The translations under genes and the position numbers were made by a program. Under the pieces are notes generated by a model. It searched no databases. It was given only the letters and a program-made list of their open reading frames with translations, and was not told where the DNA came from. Shown here piece by piece: positions 1-6,081 of a stretch of 10,263 bases of DNA (positions are counted from its first letter, which is position 1; each line of letters begins with the position of its first letter). Source of the stretch: Desulfobacterales bacterium (GTDB taxonomy: Bacteria; Desulfobacterota; Syntrophobacteria; B119-G9); the NCBI GenBank assembly GCA_026992215.1, contig JALXAI010000559.1, positions 1 through 10,263 of the forward strand, given 5' to 3'.

Positions 1-176
1 GCCTCCACAAGTTTTTCCACTATATGCGCGGGAGTGGGTATGTCGGGATTACCCATTCCGAGGTCTATTATGTCTTCGCCAGCCCTTCTTTTTTCCATTT
101 TAAGTTCATTTACCTGGGCAAAGACATACGGAGGCAGTCTCCTCATCCTTGTAAAATCCTGCAAACACTGTGACAT
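1..176 (-). CDS. AlaC-like class I/II aminotransferase, N-terminal fragment
   Basis: Only the first 58 codons are inside the window; the gene runs off the left edge. The translation contains RRLPPYVFAQVNELK followed by GEDIIDLGMGNPD and PTPAHIVEKL. This matches the N-terminus of PLP-dependent fold-type I aminotransferases of the AlaC group (E. coli AlaC has RLPPYVF, GEDIIDFSMGNPD and HIVEKL at the same places). Such enzymes make alanine from pyruvate and glutamate; many relatives are annotated as LL-diaminopimelate aminotransferase or simply aspartate/alanine aminotransferase, and the fragment cannot separate these. The PLP lysine lies outside the window. The ATG ending at 176 is chosen because GGAG (185-188, minus strand) lies 8 nt upstream and the FTRMRRLPP start aligns with AlaC. 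The gene is divergent from purM. Confidence 0.85.
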   Translation of the reverse strand, partial: MSQCLQDFTRMRRLPPYVFAQVNELKMEKRRAGEDIIDLGMGNPDIPTPAHIVEKLVE

Positions 177-208
177 AGACACATCTCCAGGCTAGAAATT
201 TTTTTATT

Positions 209-236
209 AGGATAACAAAGCTAAAAAAATTGTCAA
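209..236 (-). promoter_or_regulatory. Sigma70-like promoter for the aminotransferase
   Basis: On the minus strand a perfect TTGACA (231-236) is followed after 16 nt by TATCCT (209-214), which matches 4 of 6 consensus positions. The expected start of transcription is near position 202, giving a short leader of about 25 nt before the aminotransferase ATG. Prediction from sequence only. Confidence 0.55.
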
Positions 237-255
237 AAATTATTTGGAAATTCAA

Positions 256-285
256 TTGACAGAAACTCAGGGTGGAGATTAAAAT
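256..285 (+). promoter_or_regulatory. Sigma70-like promoter for purM
   Basis: Perfect TTGACA at 256-261 and TAAAAT at 280-285 (5 of 6 consensus positions) with an 18-nt spacer; TTAAAA at 279-284 gives a 17-nt spacer. Transcription would start near 292, leaving about 33 nt of leader before purM. That is too short for a purine riboswitch, and none is seen in the gap. Confidence 0.55.
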
Positions 286-324
286 TTCTTCGCTTTTTTA
301 CACTGCTGATCTGGGGGATGGAAA

Positions 325-1389
325 ATGAGCAAATCAGGGCTTTACAAGGAAGCTGGCGTTGATCTGGATGCTGCCAACGAAATGGTAGATCGCATCAAAC
401 CGATAGTTCAGGCGACTTTCCACAGCGGAGTGATTACAGACATCGGTAGTTTCGGGGCACTTTTCTCTCTTGAAAGTGTTGATATAAAAAACCCGGTACT
501 AGTTTCGGCCACCGACGGAGTCGGGACAAAACTAAAAGTGGCATTCATGGCAGGGAAGCACGATACGATCGGTATAGACCTGGTGGCCATGAACGTAAAC
601 GATATTGCCGTACAGGGCGCCCAGCCCCTGTTTTTTCTTGACTACCTAGCCATCGGAAAGATAGACCTTGACCTGATTGAAGATATCGTAAAAGGAATAG
701 CCGAAGGTTGCAAGCGGGCAAAATGCAGCCTGATAGGAGGAGAAACCGCGGAAATGCCTGACTTCTACAGGCCGGGTGAGTACGATATGGCCGGTTTCGC
801 GGTGGGGATCGTCGATAATCAGAAGATTATCGACGGATCGGAGATCAGCGTGGGAGATCAGATTATCGGCCTCGCGTCGAGCGGTTTGCATGCAAATGGC
901 TACAGCCTGGTAAGAAAGATAATTTTCGACAGACTAAAAATGTCGATAGACGACATGATTGAACCATGTAACCGGACGGTTGCGGAAGAGCTCCTCGAAC
1001 CCACGAAGATATACTCTGAATCGATACTCAGCATTACGAAGAATTTCAAAGTAAAGGGCATTGCGCATATCACGGGGGGAGGCCTACCCGATAACATCAG
1101 CCGGATTCTTCCTTCCGCCTGCCAGGCGGTAATCTTCAAAGGTAGCTGGGAAATACCGCCCATCTTCGATTTTCTCAAGACTCAAGGCAAGATACCCGAC
1201 GATGAAATGCTAAGAGTTTTCAACTGCGGTATCGGGCTTGTTATGGTAGTTGGAAAAGAAAACACCGATGAGATTCTGCTGAACCTGAAGGCAGTGGAAG
1301 AAAAACCATTTCTGATTGGTGAAATAAGAAAGAAAGAAGAAGACTCTCTTCCGGTGGTGTTTGCAGACAAAAGAGAGGCCGAGGAGTGA
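325..1389 (+). CDS. purM: Phosphoribosylformylglycinamidine cyclo-ligase (AIR synthase)
   Basis: PurM performs the fifth step of de novo purine synthesis: ATP-dependent ring closure of formylglycinamidine ribonucleotide to 5-aminoimidazole ribonucleotide, in the cytoplasm as a dimer. The 354-residue product is close to the usual family length of about 345. Family motifs occur in order: GLYKEAGVDLDAANEMVDRI at the N-terminus, SATDGVGTKLKVA (about 61-73), GIDLVAMNVNDIAVQGAQP, IGGETAEMPDFYRPGEYDM (the phosphate/nucleotide-binding region), LASSGLHANGYSLVRK and AHITGGGLPDN near the C-terminal domain. The ATG at 325 has a purine-rich GGGGG about 8 nt upstream (312-316) and places the YKEAGVD motif at the normal distance from the start. 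Its stop overlaps the start of the next gene by 4 nt, so the two are probably co-transcribed and translationally coupled. No sign of damage. Confidence 0.97.
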   Translation: MSKSGLYKEAGVDLDAANEMVDRIKPIVQATFHSGVITDIGSFGALFSLESVDIKNPVLVSATDGVGTKLKVAFMAGKHDTIGIDLVAMNVNDIAVQGAQPLFFLDYLAIGKIDLDLIEDIVKGIAEGCKRAKCSLIGGETAEMPDFYRPGEYDMAGFAVGIVDNQKIIDGSEISVGDQIIGLASSGLHANGYSLVRKIIFDRLKMSIDDMIEPCNRTVAEELLEPTKIYSESILSITKNFKVKGIAHITGGGLPDNISRILPSACQAVIFKGSWEIPPIFDFLKTQGKIPDDEMLRVFNCGIGLVMVVGKENTDEILLNLKAVEEKPFLIGEIRKKEEDSLPVVFADKREAEE

Positions 1390-1832
1390 AAATCCTGATC
1401 AGCGCGTGTTTACTGGGAGTAAACTGCCGTTATGACGGGCGAAGTTCGCCCGGAAATCTTCCTGAAATAAAAGAAAAAGACGTTTGCTTTATCCCGGTGT
1501 GCCCCGAACAACTGGGAGGGCTTCCCACGCCCAGATCACCTTCTTCCATCATCGGGGGAAACGGCTTTGATGTTCTGGACGGAAAGGCAAGGGTCGCTTC
1601 CCAAAACAACCTCGATGTTACTGACAAGTTTTTAAAAGGTGCGTTTGAGACACTTAAACTCATCAAAAAACTTGGAATTGACACCTGTTATCTGAAAGAC
1701 AGAAGCCCTTCGTGCGGAATAAGACTCATTTCGGAAGCAACCGGAGAAATCGTCGGACCGGGGGTTACGGCCGCTCTCCTCATCAGGGAAAATCATCAAG
1801 TTATCGAAATAAAGGCAAAGGCCGCTCCGTAA
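1386..1832 (+). CDS. DUF523 family protein
   Basis: Conserved bacterial protein of unknown biochemical function. The 148-residue product has the full set of DUF523 landmarks: ACLLGVNCRYDG (7-18), FIPVCPEQLGGLPTPRSP (35-52), GGNGFDVLDGKARV (57-70), DVTDKFLKGA (77-86), the cysteine motif LKDRSPSCG (103-111) and PGVTAALL (125-132). Conserved cysteines at 8, 14, 39 and 110 suggest a metal or redox site; this is inference. The length equals that of stand-alone family members; the same domain forms the N-terminal half of YbgA-type proteins, whose DUF1722 half is absent here. It starts with GTG inside the purM stop (GTGA overlap), so translation should be coupled to purM. The family name is secure; the cellular role is not known. 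Confidence 0.93.
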   Translation: MKILISACLLGVNCRYDGRSSPGNLPEIKEKDVCFIPVCPEQLGGLPTPRSPSSIIGGNGFDVLDGKARVASQNNLDVTDKFLKGAFETLKLIKKLGIDTCYLKDRSPSCGIRLISEATGEIVGPGVTAALLIRENHQVIEIKAKAAP

Positions 1833-2026
1833 GGTCATGGTTAACAGCCGTTACACGGTACTCAAAGCTTGCAGAAAAGCTTGAAAGCCTGCCGGGAAAA
1901 GTAGCAGACGATGGCATTCTTGCTGCCAGCTGCCTGAAAACTGCTGTTTTTCGCACCCTTATCAATGGTGAAACGCACCCCTATCCGACCGAGGCTATGA
2001 TGTCCGGCATCTTGATGCACACTTAA
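1829..2026 (+). pseudogene. Start-less coding-like segment (possible gene remnant)
   Basis: Reading from just at the DUF523 stop, this frame encodes WLTAVTRYSKLAEKLESLPG, then VADDGILAASCLKTAVFRTL, then NGETHPYPTEAMMSGILMHT and a TAA stop at 2026. The composition (amphipathic helix, few rare codons) looks like real protein. However, the only ATG in frame is at 1712, 121 nt inside the DUF523 gene, and the extra residues it adds are an Arg/Ser/Gly-rich stretch that looks like out-of-frame reading. An ATG at 1837 lies in another frame that stops at 1884. It could be a gene that lost its start, a frameshifted small gene, or a functional gene using a rare start. I do not recognise the family. Confidence 0.3.
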
Positions 2027-2228
2027 TTAAAAATCACCCTCCCCTGCATCCCGCAAACGAGCAGGGAAAGCTCGCCCGGGCAGGCATATCCGTCTGATAA
2101 GCCAGCATCGAAAAAACAGGCACCAGGCACCACAGAAGGCATCCCGCACCTACCACAACATTAATTCTTGTCTTAAAACAAAGCCTGTGCTAGATTAAGT
2201 TAAAAATCACGGATACTTATTTAAGGAC
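1833..2228. other. Long region without an intact gene between DUF523 and HNH genes
   Basis: The first half holds the start-less coding-like segment. The second half (2027-2228) has no ORF of note. It contains competing small hairpins (CCCTGC 2042-2047 with GCAGGG 2061-2066; CGAGC 2058-2062 with GCTCG 2070-2074), a tandem AGGCACC doublet (2118-2131), and a promoter just before the HNH gene. No clear intrinsic terminator for the purM operon is visible. Confidence 0.5.
2168..2196 (+). promoter_or_regulatory. Candidate promoter for the HNH gene cluster
   Basis: TTGTCT (2168-2173) and TAGATT (2191-2196) are separated by 17 nt, each matching 4 of 6 consensus bases, and the -10 is preceded by TGC (an extended -10 TGn). 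Transcription would begin near 2203, giving a leader of about 25 nt. This supports separate transcription of the 2229-4652 genes from the purM operon. Confidence 0.45.
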
Positions 2229-2537
2229 ATGAAAGATTGTTTCATTGTCAGCGTAACCGATGCTGAAATAAAAAGAGAGAAAGAAAAGGCCCGAAAGTTG
2301 AGAAAATCTCAATGGTGGTACCGCCAGAAAGCCAGGGGAATCTGCCACTATTGCGGGAAAAAATTTCACCCCAGGGATCTCACCATGGATCACGTTGTAC
2401 CCCTTACGCGCGGCGGTAAAAGCACAAAAGGGAATATAGTGGCTGCATGCAAAGAATGTAACACGAAGAAAAAGTACTTGCTCCCGTGGGAATGGAGGGA
2501 ATATATTGAAAGATTGAGCGACAGCGCTGAAGTGTAA
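2229..2537 (+). CDS. Small HNH endonuclease
   Basis: A 102-residue protein with a complete HNH (beta-beta-alpha metal) nuclease core. CHYC (C39, C42) and CKEC (C74, C77) supply the four zinc ligands. MDHVVPLTRGGKS (53-65) holds the D54-H55 catalytic pair, N69 is the central Asn and N78 follows the last cysteine. The N-terminal 37 residues form a charged helix (AEIKREKEKARKLRKSQWW) and the C-terminal 20 residues a short helix (WEWREYIERL). No other domain is present, so it is a stand-alone HNH protein of the McrA-like superfamily; its target is unknown. Relatives include restriction, homing and phage-packaging nucleases as well as chromosomal proteins of unknown use. The ATG at 2229 is the only normal start in frame after the stop at 2196. 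The AAGGA (2223-2227) is only 1 nt before it, which is unusually close. The next gene begins 51 nt downstream. Confidence 0.88.
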   Translation: MKDCFIVSVTDAEIKREKEKARKLRKSQWWYRQKARGICHYCGKKFHPRDLTMDHVVPLTRGGKSTKGNIVAACKECNTKKKYLLPWEWREYIERLSDSAEV

Positions 2538-2589
2538 ACCTTTTTTGCAATTAATTTTAGCGTCTATCGAATAAACCTGTTTGCAATTA
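2535..2589 (+). repeat. Imperfect direct repeat flanking the HNH/Cys-protein junction
   Basis: TAAACC-TTTTTT-GCAATTA (2535-2553) recurs as TAAACC-TGTTT-GCAATTA (2572-2589), 37 nt apart. The first copy begins with the HNH stop codon; the second ends on the A of the next gene's ATG. It may be a short duplication or a regulatory motif. Confidence 0.5.
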
Positions 2590-2777
2590 TGAAAACTAAC
2601 TGCAAAAGTTGCAAGTTCGCCATTTTTTGCTACACGGATCCCGGGGAATGGATCTTCAGAACCAGGGAGGACATCGAGAAAGTTCTCCATGACATTGAGC
2701 AATGTCCGACCTACAAAAAGTTGCTATCAAACAAAACAATCAAGCCTTTGCCTCCAATCGAAAACATTTGTAAATAA
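2589..2777 (+). CDS. Small cysteine-containing hypothetical protein
   Basis: A 62-residue product I cannot assign to a named family. It has CKSC (C5, C8), C14 and C39 in a CxxC-x5-C-x24-C arrangement, with C61 near the end, and an aromatic stretch FCYTDPGEWIFRTRED followed by a helix to EQCPTYKK. The pattern resembles a small zinc-ribbon or metal-binding module, but that is inference. It has no signal peptide or membrane segment. Evidence that it is a real gene: fully open frame, position between two plus-strand genes, and a structured cysteine pattern. Against: no Shine-Dalgarno sequence is visible before the ATG. It lies 51 nt after the HNH gene and 42 nt before the 610-residue gene, in the same frame as the latter. 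Confidence 0.65.
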   Translation: MKTNCKSCKFAIFCYTDPGEWIFRTREDIEKVLHDIEQCPTYKKLLSNKTIKPLPPIENICK

Positions 2778-2819
2778 AATCCTGTTCAAGCGGGAAATAC
2801 CGAAAATCTAACGCGCAAC

Positions 2820-4652
2820 ATGAGTCATGACCAACACCAGTTCTATCCGCCCACCGACACAGGAGAATTCCTTGCGCAAATTTCCGAACTCCCGCGAATG
2901 CTTCCGGACAACTGGTGGCTTTCCGACACGTGGCCTGACACCCTTTGCACCCATGCCTCCCTGTCGAACAACGAGTTTGTCTGGGATAGTGTTTTCAAAG
3001 CGATTAGAAAAGCTACCCTGAAACCAGGTTACTGGAAAGTCCTCTACCCGTCATTAAATGAGATACAACGCCCCGTTGATCAAAGAATAGTTCACAAGCT
3101 ATTGTTGTCCTTAAATAAAAGCAGGGCCGCCGGCACTTCTCCTCACTTCGGACTGCTTTTGCGCCGCTTCTTTGTCTTGCTCAGGGCTGATGAAAAAGTA
3201 TTCTGGCCTCATCTGCTCCTTTTGTTAAAAGGCTTAACCGAAAACAAAAGGTTTCGCGGGAAATCCGGAACAAGAAGGCTTTTCATAAAATACGCGAAAT
3301 CCCTTTCCTGGAACGCCTGTAAACGATGCTTTGAGCCGAAGCCGTCACGAAACTATCCCGAATCCCTCCCTCTCAATGAGAGCTTTTCCTGGAACGGAAA
3401 GGAAAAATCCACCGTTGTTTTTATAAAAGCCCTCATTAAATACCAGGCCAATGAACTCCTCCGGGTTCGAGAAATTTCACGTTCCCTCAGCACGAGGTTT
3501 AACCGCCCTTTTTTAACCATGCACAATGCCACCCTGGGTGCTTCTTCCGGATGGGGCATCCAGAGTTTCAGAGACCAAATTAAAAGCCCTGAAATTTACA
3601 AGAAATTTTCGGAAGAAGTACACAGGAGACAAGAATATTTTGCAAAAGAACTATCCGGATCGGGTTTCCCTTCCAGGTTGAAAAAGCTCTGGCTTTCCAG
3701 ACTAGTAGAGCCGAAGGTATCAATCCTGATGCATTACCTGGCAGAGAGCGCGCAATTTGGGACCGCCAGTTCAGCAGCTGCAGAAAAATGGAACAAAGAG
3801 ATAGCCTCTCGGCTGGGTTTATGCCAGGTAGAAGCGAGTCGCGAAAAATCTCTGGCCCTTCTCCCTGTTCATCCTGAAGTCACTGAACTTTTCCTGGAGC
3901 TCCATGTTCGCTGGGCCGAGAGAAAATTAAAAAGATGGGTTGAATGGTACGCATTGCTCATATCACTGTTGTGCGTGGGGGATGAGTTTCTCACTCAAGG
4001 TAAAATCAACGCCCTGGTAGTTCCCTGGATAGACAAGTTTTTCATATCTTCAAAACGTAGCAGAGACATAGAGTACCTGGAAGTGCTCTTAGAATTCATT
4101 ACGACCTTTGCACCTCGAACAAAAGTTCTTTTTATAGACGACACAGCAAAAAAATCGGATCCGAGTCTGAAACTGGCAATACCCGAACTGAATAGACGCC
4201 TGGCTCCTCAAAAAATTAAAGGCCTCGGGGTGTTCGACTATGAAATGGATGCCCCGGGAACCCGTTACTCGCTGGAATCGATTGCCGCCGCTTTTCAGGA
4301 TCACCTGATGGTCGTTATCCGTCCTTACCAACAAGTTTCTAATTACCAGTCTTTTTATCATCTGATTAAAACAAAGGATTTCTCATTTCTCTCGAAAGAA
4401 AAGTATGACAGTTCCTGGAAAGATAACCTCGATTTCCTGTACTGGGGGACCCCGATCTTTCCGCTAACAGGCGCCTTTCATTTCGATCCGCTCTTCCACG
4501 CTTATCTCTTAACGAAATCAGGACCGGTTCCTTTCGGACATGTTTATCGGGCACTGCTAAAAGAGCACACCGGGGACAAAAAAATTTTTCATCATTTGCC
4601 TTGCGATCTATTCGAAAAGTACGGTGAGTTTGCAAACATTCTGTCCGCATAG
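2820..4652 (+). CDS. Large protein of unknown function (610 residues)
   Basis: I do not recognise this protein. It is a long intact ORF with no signal peptide and no clear membrane helix. Residues about 84-165 are Leu/Arg-rich and probably helical (HKLLLSLNKS, FGLLLRRFFVLLR, FWPHLLLLLKGL). A single CxxC occurs at 167-170. Residues 255-395 look helical and charged (EEVHRRQEYFAKEL, ERKLKRWVEWYALL). The last 180 residues look mixed alpha/beta, with TKVLFIDDTAKKSDP (434-448), HLMVVIRPYQQ (495-505) and YWGTPIFPLTGAFHFDPLFH (541-560). The VLFIDD stretch could be a strand with acidic residues, but no known active site can be assigned. The ATG at 2820 is the first possible start after the upstream stop in the same frame; no ribosome binding site precedes it. 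It lies 42 nt after the small Cys-containing gene, so an operon is likely. Confidence 0.8.
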   Translation: MSHDQHQFYPPTDTGEFLAQISELPRMLPDNWWLSDTWPDTLCTHASLSNNEFVWDSVFKAIRKATLKPGYWKVLYPSLNEIQRPVDQRIVHKLLLSLNKSRAAGTSPHFGLLLRRFFVLLRADEKVFWPHLLLLLKGLTENKRFRGKSGTRRLFIKYAKSLSWNACKRCFEPKPSRNYPESLPLNESFSWNGKEKSTVVFIKALIKYQANELLRVREISRSLSTRFNRPFLTMHNATLGASSGWGIQSFRDQIKSPEIYKKFSEEVHRRQEYFAKELSGSGFPSRLKKLWLSRLVEPKVSILMHYLAESAQFGTASSAAAEKWNKEIASRLGLCQVEASREKSLALLPVHPEVTELFLELHVRWAERKLKRWVEWYALLISLLCVGDEFLTQGKINALVVPWIDKFFISSKRSRDIEYLEVLLEFITTFAPRTKVLFIDDTAKKSDPSLKLAIPELNRRLAPQKIKGLGVFDYEMDAPGTRYSLESIAAAFQDHLMVVIRPYQQVSNYQSFYHLIKTKDFSFLSKEKYDSSWKDNLDFLYWGTPIFPLTGAFHFDPLFHAYLLTKSGPVPFGHVYRALLKEHTGDKKIFHHLPCDLFEKYGEFANILSA

Positions 4653-4653
4653 C

Positions 4654-4670
4654 CCTGTCCTGGGGGCAGG
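4654..4670 (+). terminator. Weak terminator-like hairpin after the 610-residue gene
   Basis: CCTG-T-CC / GGCAGG forms a 6-bp GC-rich stem with one bulged T and a 4-nt loop, starting 2 nt after the stop codon. The T6 run (4685-4690) begins 14 nt beyond the stem, too far for a classic intrinsic terminator, so termination is doubtful. Confidence 0.25.
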
Positions 4671-4680
4671 TAAATTTAAT

Positions 4681-4710
4681 TTGCTTTTTTGGAAGAGCTC
4701 ATTCTATGAT
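4681..4710 (+). promoter_or_regulatory. Candidate promoter for the PilZ gene
   Basis: TATGAT (4705-4710, 5 of 6) is preceded after 18 nt by TTGCTT (4681-4686, 3 of 6). It would start transcription near 4717, about 37 nt before the PilZ ATG. The -35 is poor, hence the low confidence. Confidence 0.35.
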
Positions 4711-4753
4711 TAAGTATGCCGGGGAAAATTTATAAGGAAAACCACCATATAAA

Positions 4754-5164
4754 ATGATTTTTCGACGACTTTTTAAAAAGGAAAGGCGAAAGGGGCTCCG
4801 CGTACCGATCCGGGTAAAGATTTTTTTGAATGTTGTCTCGGACGAAGAATCAAGGATAGAATCTGACTCCGTGGAAGGGGAAATAAAAAACATCTCCATG
4901 AAAGGCGCGTGTGTTCTTCTTTCCACCATGACAATAGAAGGACGCCACCTGTTTATGTCCAACGACGCTGGCCTTGAACACAGGCTCGTTCTTTCCCTGC
5001 CCGAAGGGGAAGGGGAAGGTTCATTTCCCGTGCCGATAGAAATGAAATGGTACAGAGACGCGGAAGGCGAAAGGCTCCCCTTCGAAGCCGGCGTACAATT
5101 CAAAGACTTGCCGAACGACGTTAGACAAAAATTAAGACAGTTTCTGAAAAAACATAACCGTTAA
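4754..5164 (+). CDS. PilZ domain protein (putative cyclic-di-GMP receptor)
   Basis: The single-domain 136-residue protein shows the two PilZ binding elements. The first is RRKGLR (R12xxxR16) followed by VPIRVKI. The second is NISMKGA (46-52), the (D/N)xSxxG motif with Asn in place of the commoner Asp. The domain closes with MKWYRDAEG and PFEAGVQF (109-116), the usual last strand. PilZ proteins bind cyclic-di-GMP and alter motility, secretion or polysaccharide output; binding here is likely but not shown, and the Asn should be noted. A basic N-terminus (FRRLFKKERRKGLR) fits the flexible arginine-bearing arm. AAGGAAA (4734-4740) lies 13 nt before the ATG, longer than usual, but no nearer start exists. 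The gene is transcribed alone: gaps of 101 nt upstream and more than 260 nt downstream, each with its own promoter signal. Confidence 0.88.
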   Translation: MIFRRLFKKERRKGLRVPIRVKIFLNVVSDEESRIESDSVEGEIKNISMKGACVLLSTMTIEGRHLFMSNDAGLEHRLVLSLPEGEGEGSFPVPIEMKWYRDAEGERLPFEAGVQFKDLPNDVRQKLRQFLKKHNR

Positions 5165-5198
5165 ACTTTTCCCAGCGGATCGACAAATGATACTTCCC

Positions 5199-5270
5199 AT
5201 TTCCATGATAGAATAGAGTTAAACCACCCTTTAAGCATGGAAATCATCCGGCACAAACAAGCCCGGGTGG
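5199..5270. repeat. Interleaved inverted repeats in the PilZ-pcm gap
   Basis: ATTTCCATG (5199-5207) is exactly complementary to CATGGAAAT (5236-5244). Inside its 28-nt loop, CCACCC (5224-5229) is complementary to GGGTGG (5265-5270), which lies downstream of the first stem. The interleaved order is that of an H-type pseudoknot if transcribed. It lies upstream of the pcm promoter, so it would be in the 3' tail of the PilZ transcript. Confidence 0.4.
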
Positions 5271-5330
5271 ATTTCCTCCCAACGTACATCAGCCGGAACA
5301 TCATTTAGCGACCATGAAACTAGAAATAAA

Positions 5331-5359
5331 TTGACAAACTTTGAGCACTTTTCTATCTT
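5331..5359 (+). promoter_or_regulatory. Sigma70-like promoter for pcm
   Basis: Perfect TTGACA (5331-5336), a 17-nt spacer and TATCTT (5354-5359, 4 of 6). Transcription would begin near 5366, leaving about 62 nt of leader before the chosen pcm ATG. Confidence 0.6.
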
Positions 5360-5427
5360 TTCCCAGTATTGCATTGTGACCCTGTGTATGTGACAGAGAA
5401 GTTTATCTTCGATTGGGACTCCGAATT

Positions 5428-6078
5428 ATGGACTTCAAGAAAGCACGCGAACGCATGGTAAGAGAACAGCTGATACCCAGAGGAATCAAGGATCCCCGGG
5501 TACTCGAAGCCATGCGCAAGGTTCCCAGGCATCTCTTCGTTGATGAAGCCCTCCAAAACCAGGCATACAGTGATCGCCCCCTGCTAATAGGCGAAAAGCA
5601 AACGATATCGCAACCATACATGGTCGCGTTGATGACCGAAGCACTGGAACTGAAAGGTGATGAAAAGGTTCTTGAAATTGGTACCGGATCAGGATACCAG
5701 ACAGCTATTCTGGCAGAACTTGCCGACAAGGTTTACTCGATTGAACGCCTCAGGAGCCTTTCCCAGAAGGCAAGAAAAATCCTGGACAGGCTTCATTACT
5801 TTAACGTTGTTTTAAAGGTCGGAGACGGTACACTGGGATGGCCGGAGTATGCCCCGTATGACGCCATAATAGTTACTGCCGGATCTCCGAAGGTGCCAGA
5901 ACCCCTCGTCGAGCAGCTTGCCGAAGGAGGGAGACTGGTTATACCTGTGGGTGATCCGTATACGCAGGAATTGGTAAAACTTGTAAAAACTCCCGAAGGT
6001 ATCGAAAAAAAGAGTCTAACCATCTGCAGATTCGTAAATCTTATTGGTAAGCACGGCTGGAAAGAAAGCGAATACTAG
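5428..6078 (+). CDS. pcm: Protein-L-isoaspartate O-methyltransferase
   Basis: Pcm methylates isoaspartyl residues in aged proteins with S-adenosylmethionine, allowing their repair to aspartate in the cytoplasm. The 216-residue product has all the family marks: ARERMVREQLIPRGIKDPRV at the N-terminus, RKVPRHLFVDE, the substrate-side motif QTISQPYMVALMTEAL (58-73), SAM motif I VLEIGTGSGYQTAILAEL (81-98), the acidic post-motif I region VYSIER, VGDGTLGWPEYAPYDAIIVT (131-150) and GGRLVIPVGD (167-176). Its length is normal for the family (about 210). I chose ATG 5428 over the in-frame TTG at 5413 because GGGA lies 9 nt upstream and homologues normally begin at or near MDF.ARE. The next gene starts 3 nt after the stop. 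Confidence 0.95.
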   Translation: MDFKKARERMVREQLIPRGIKDPRVLEAMRKVPRHLFVDEALQNQAYSDRPLLIGEKQTISQPYMVALMTEALELKGDEKVLEIGTGSGYQTAILAELADKVYSIERLRSLSQKARKILDRLHYFNVVLKVGDGTLGWPEYAPYDAIIVTAGSPKVPEPLVEQLAEGGRLVIPVGDPYTQELVKLVKTPEGIEKKSLTICRFVNLIGKHGWKESEY

Positions 6079-6081
6079 AAG

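Noticed and set aside
4699..5103. 134-codon minus-strand ORF
   Set aside because: Antisense to the PilZ gene; Ser-rich translation without recognisable domain.
5237..5308. 23-codon plus-strand ORF between PilZ and pcm
   Set aside because: No Shine-Dalgarno sequence, and it ends before the pcm promoter; this length is expected by chance.
5413..5427. TTG start extending pcm by five residues
   Set aside because: ATG 5428 has a GGGA site at good spacing and matches the usual start of homologues.
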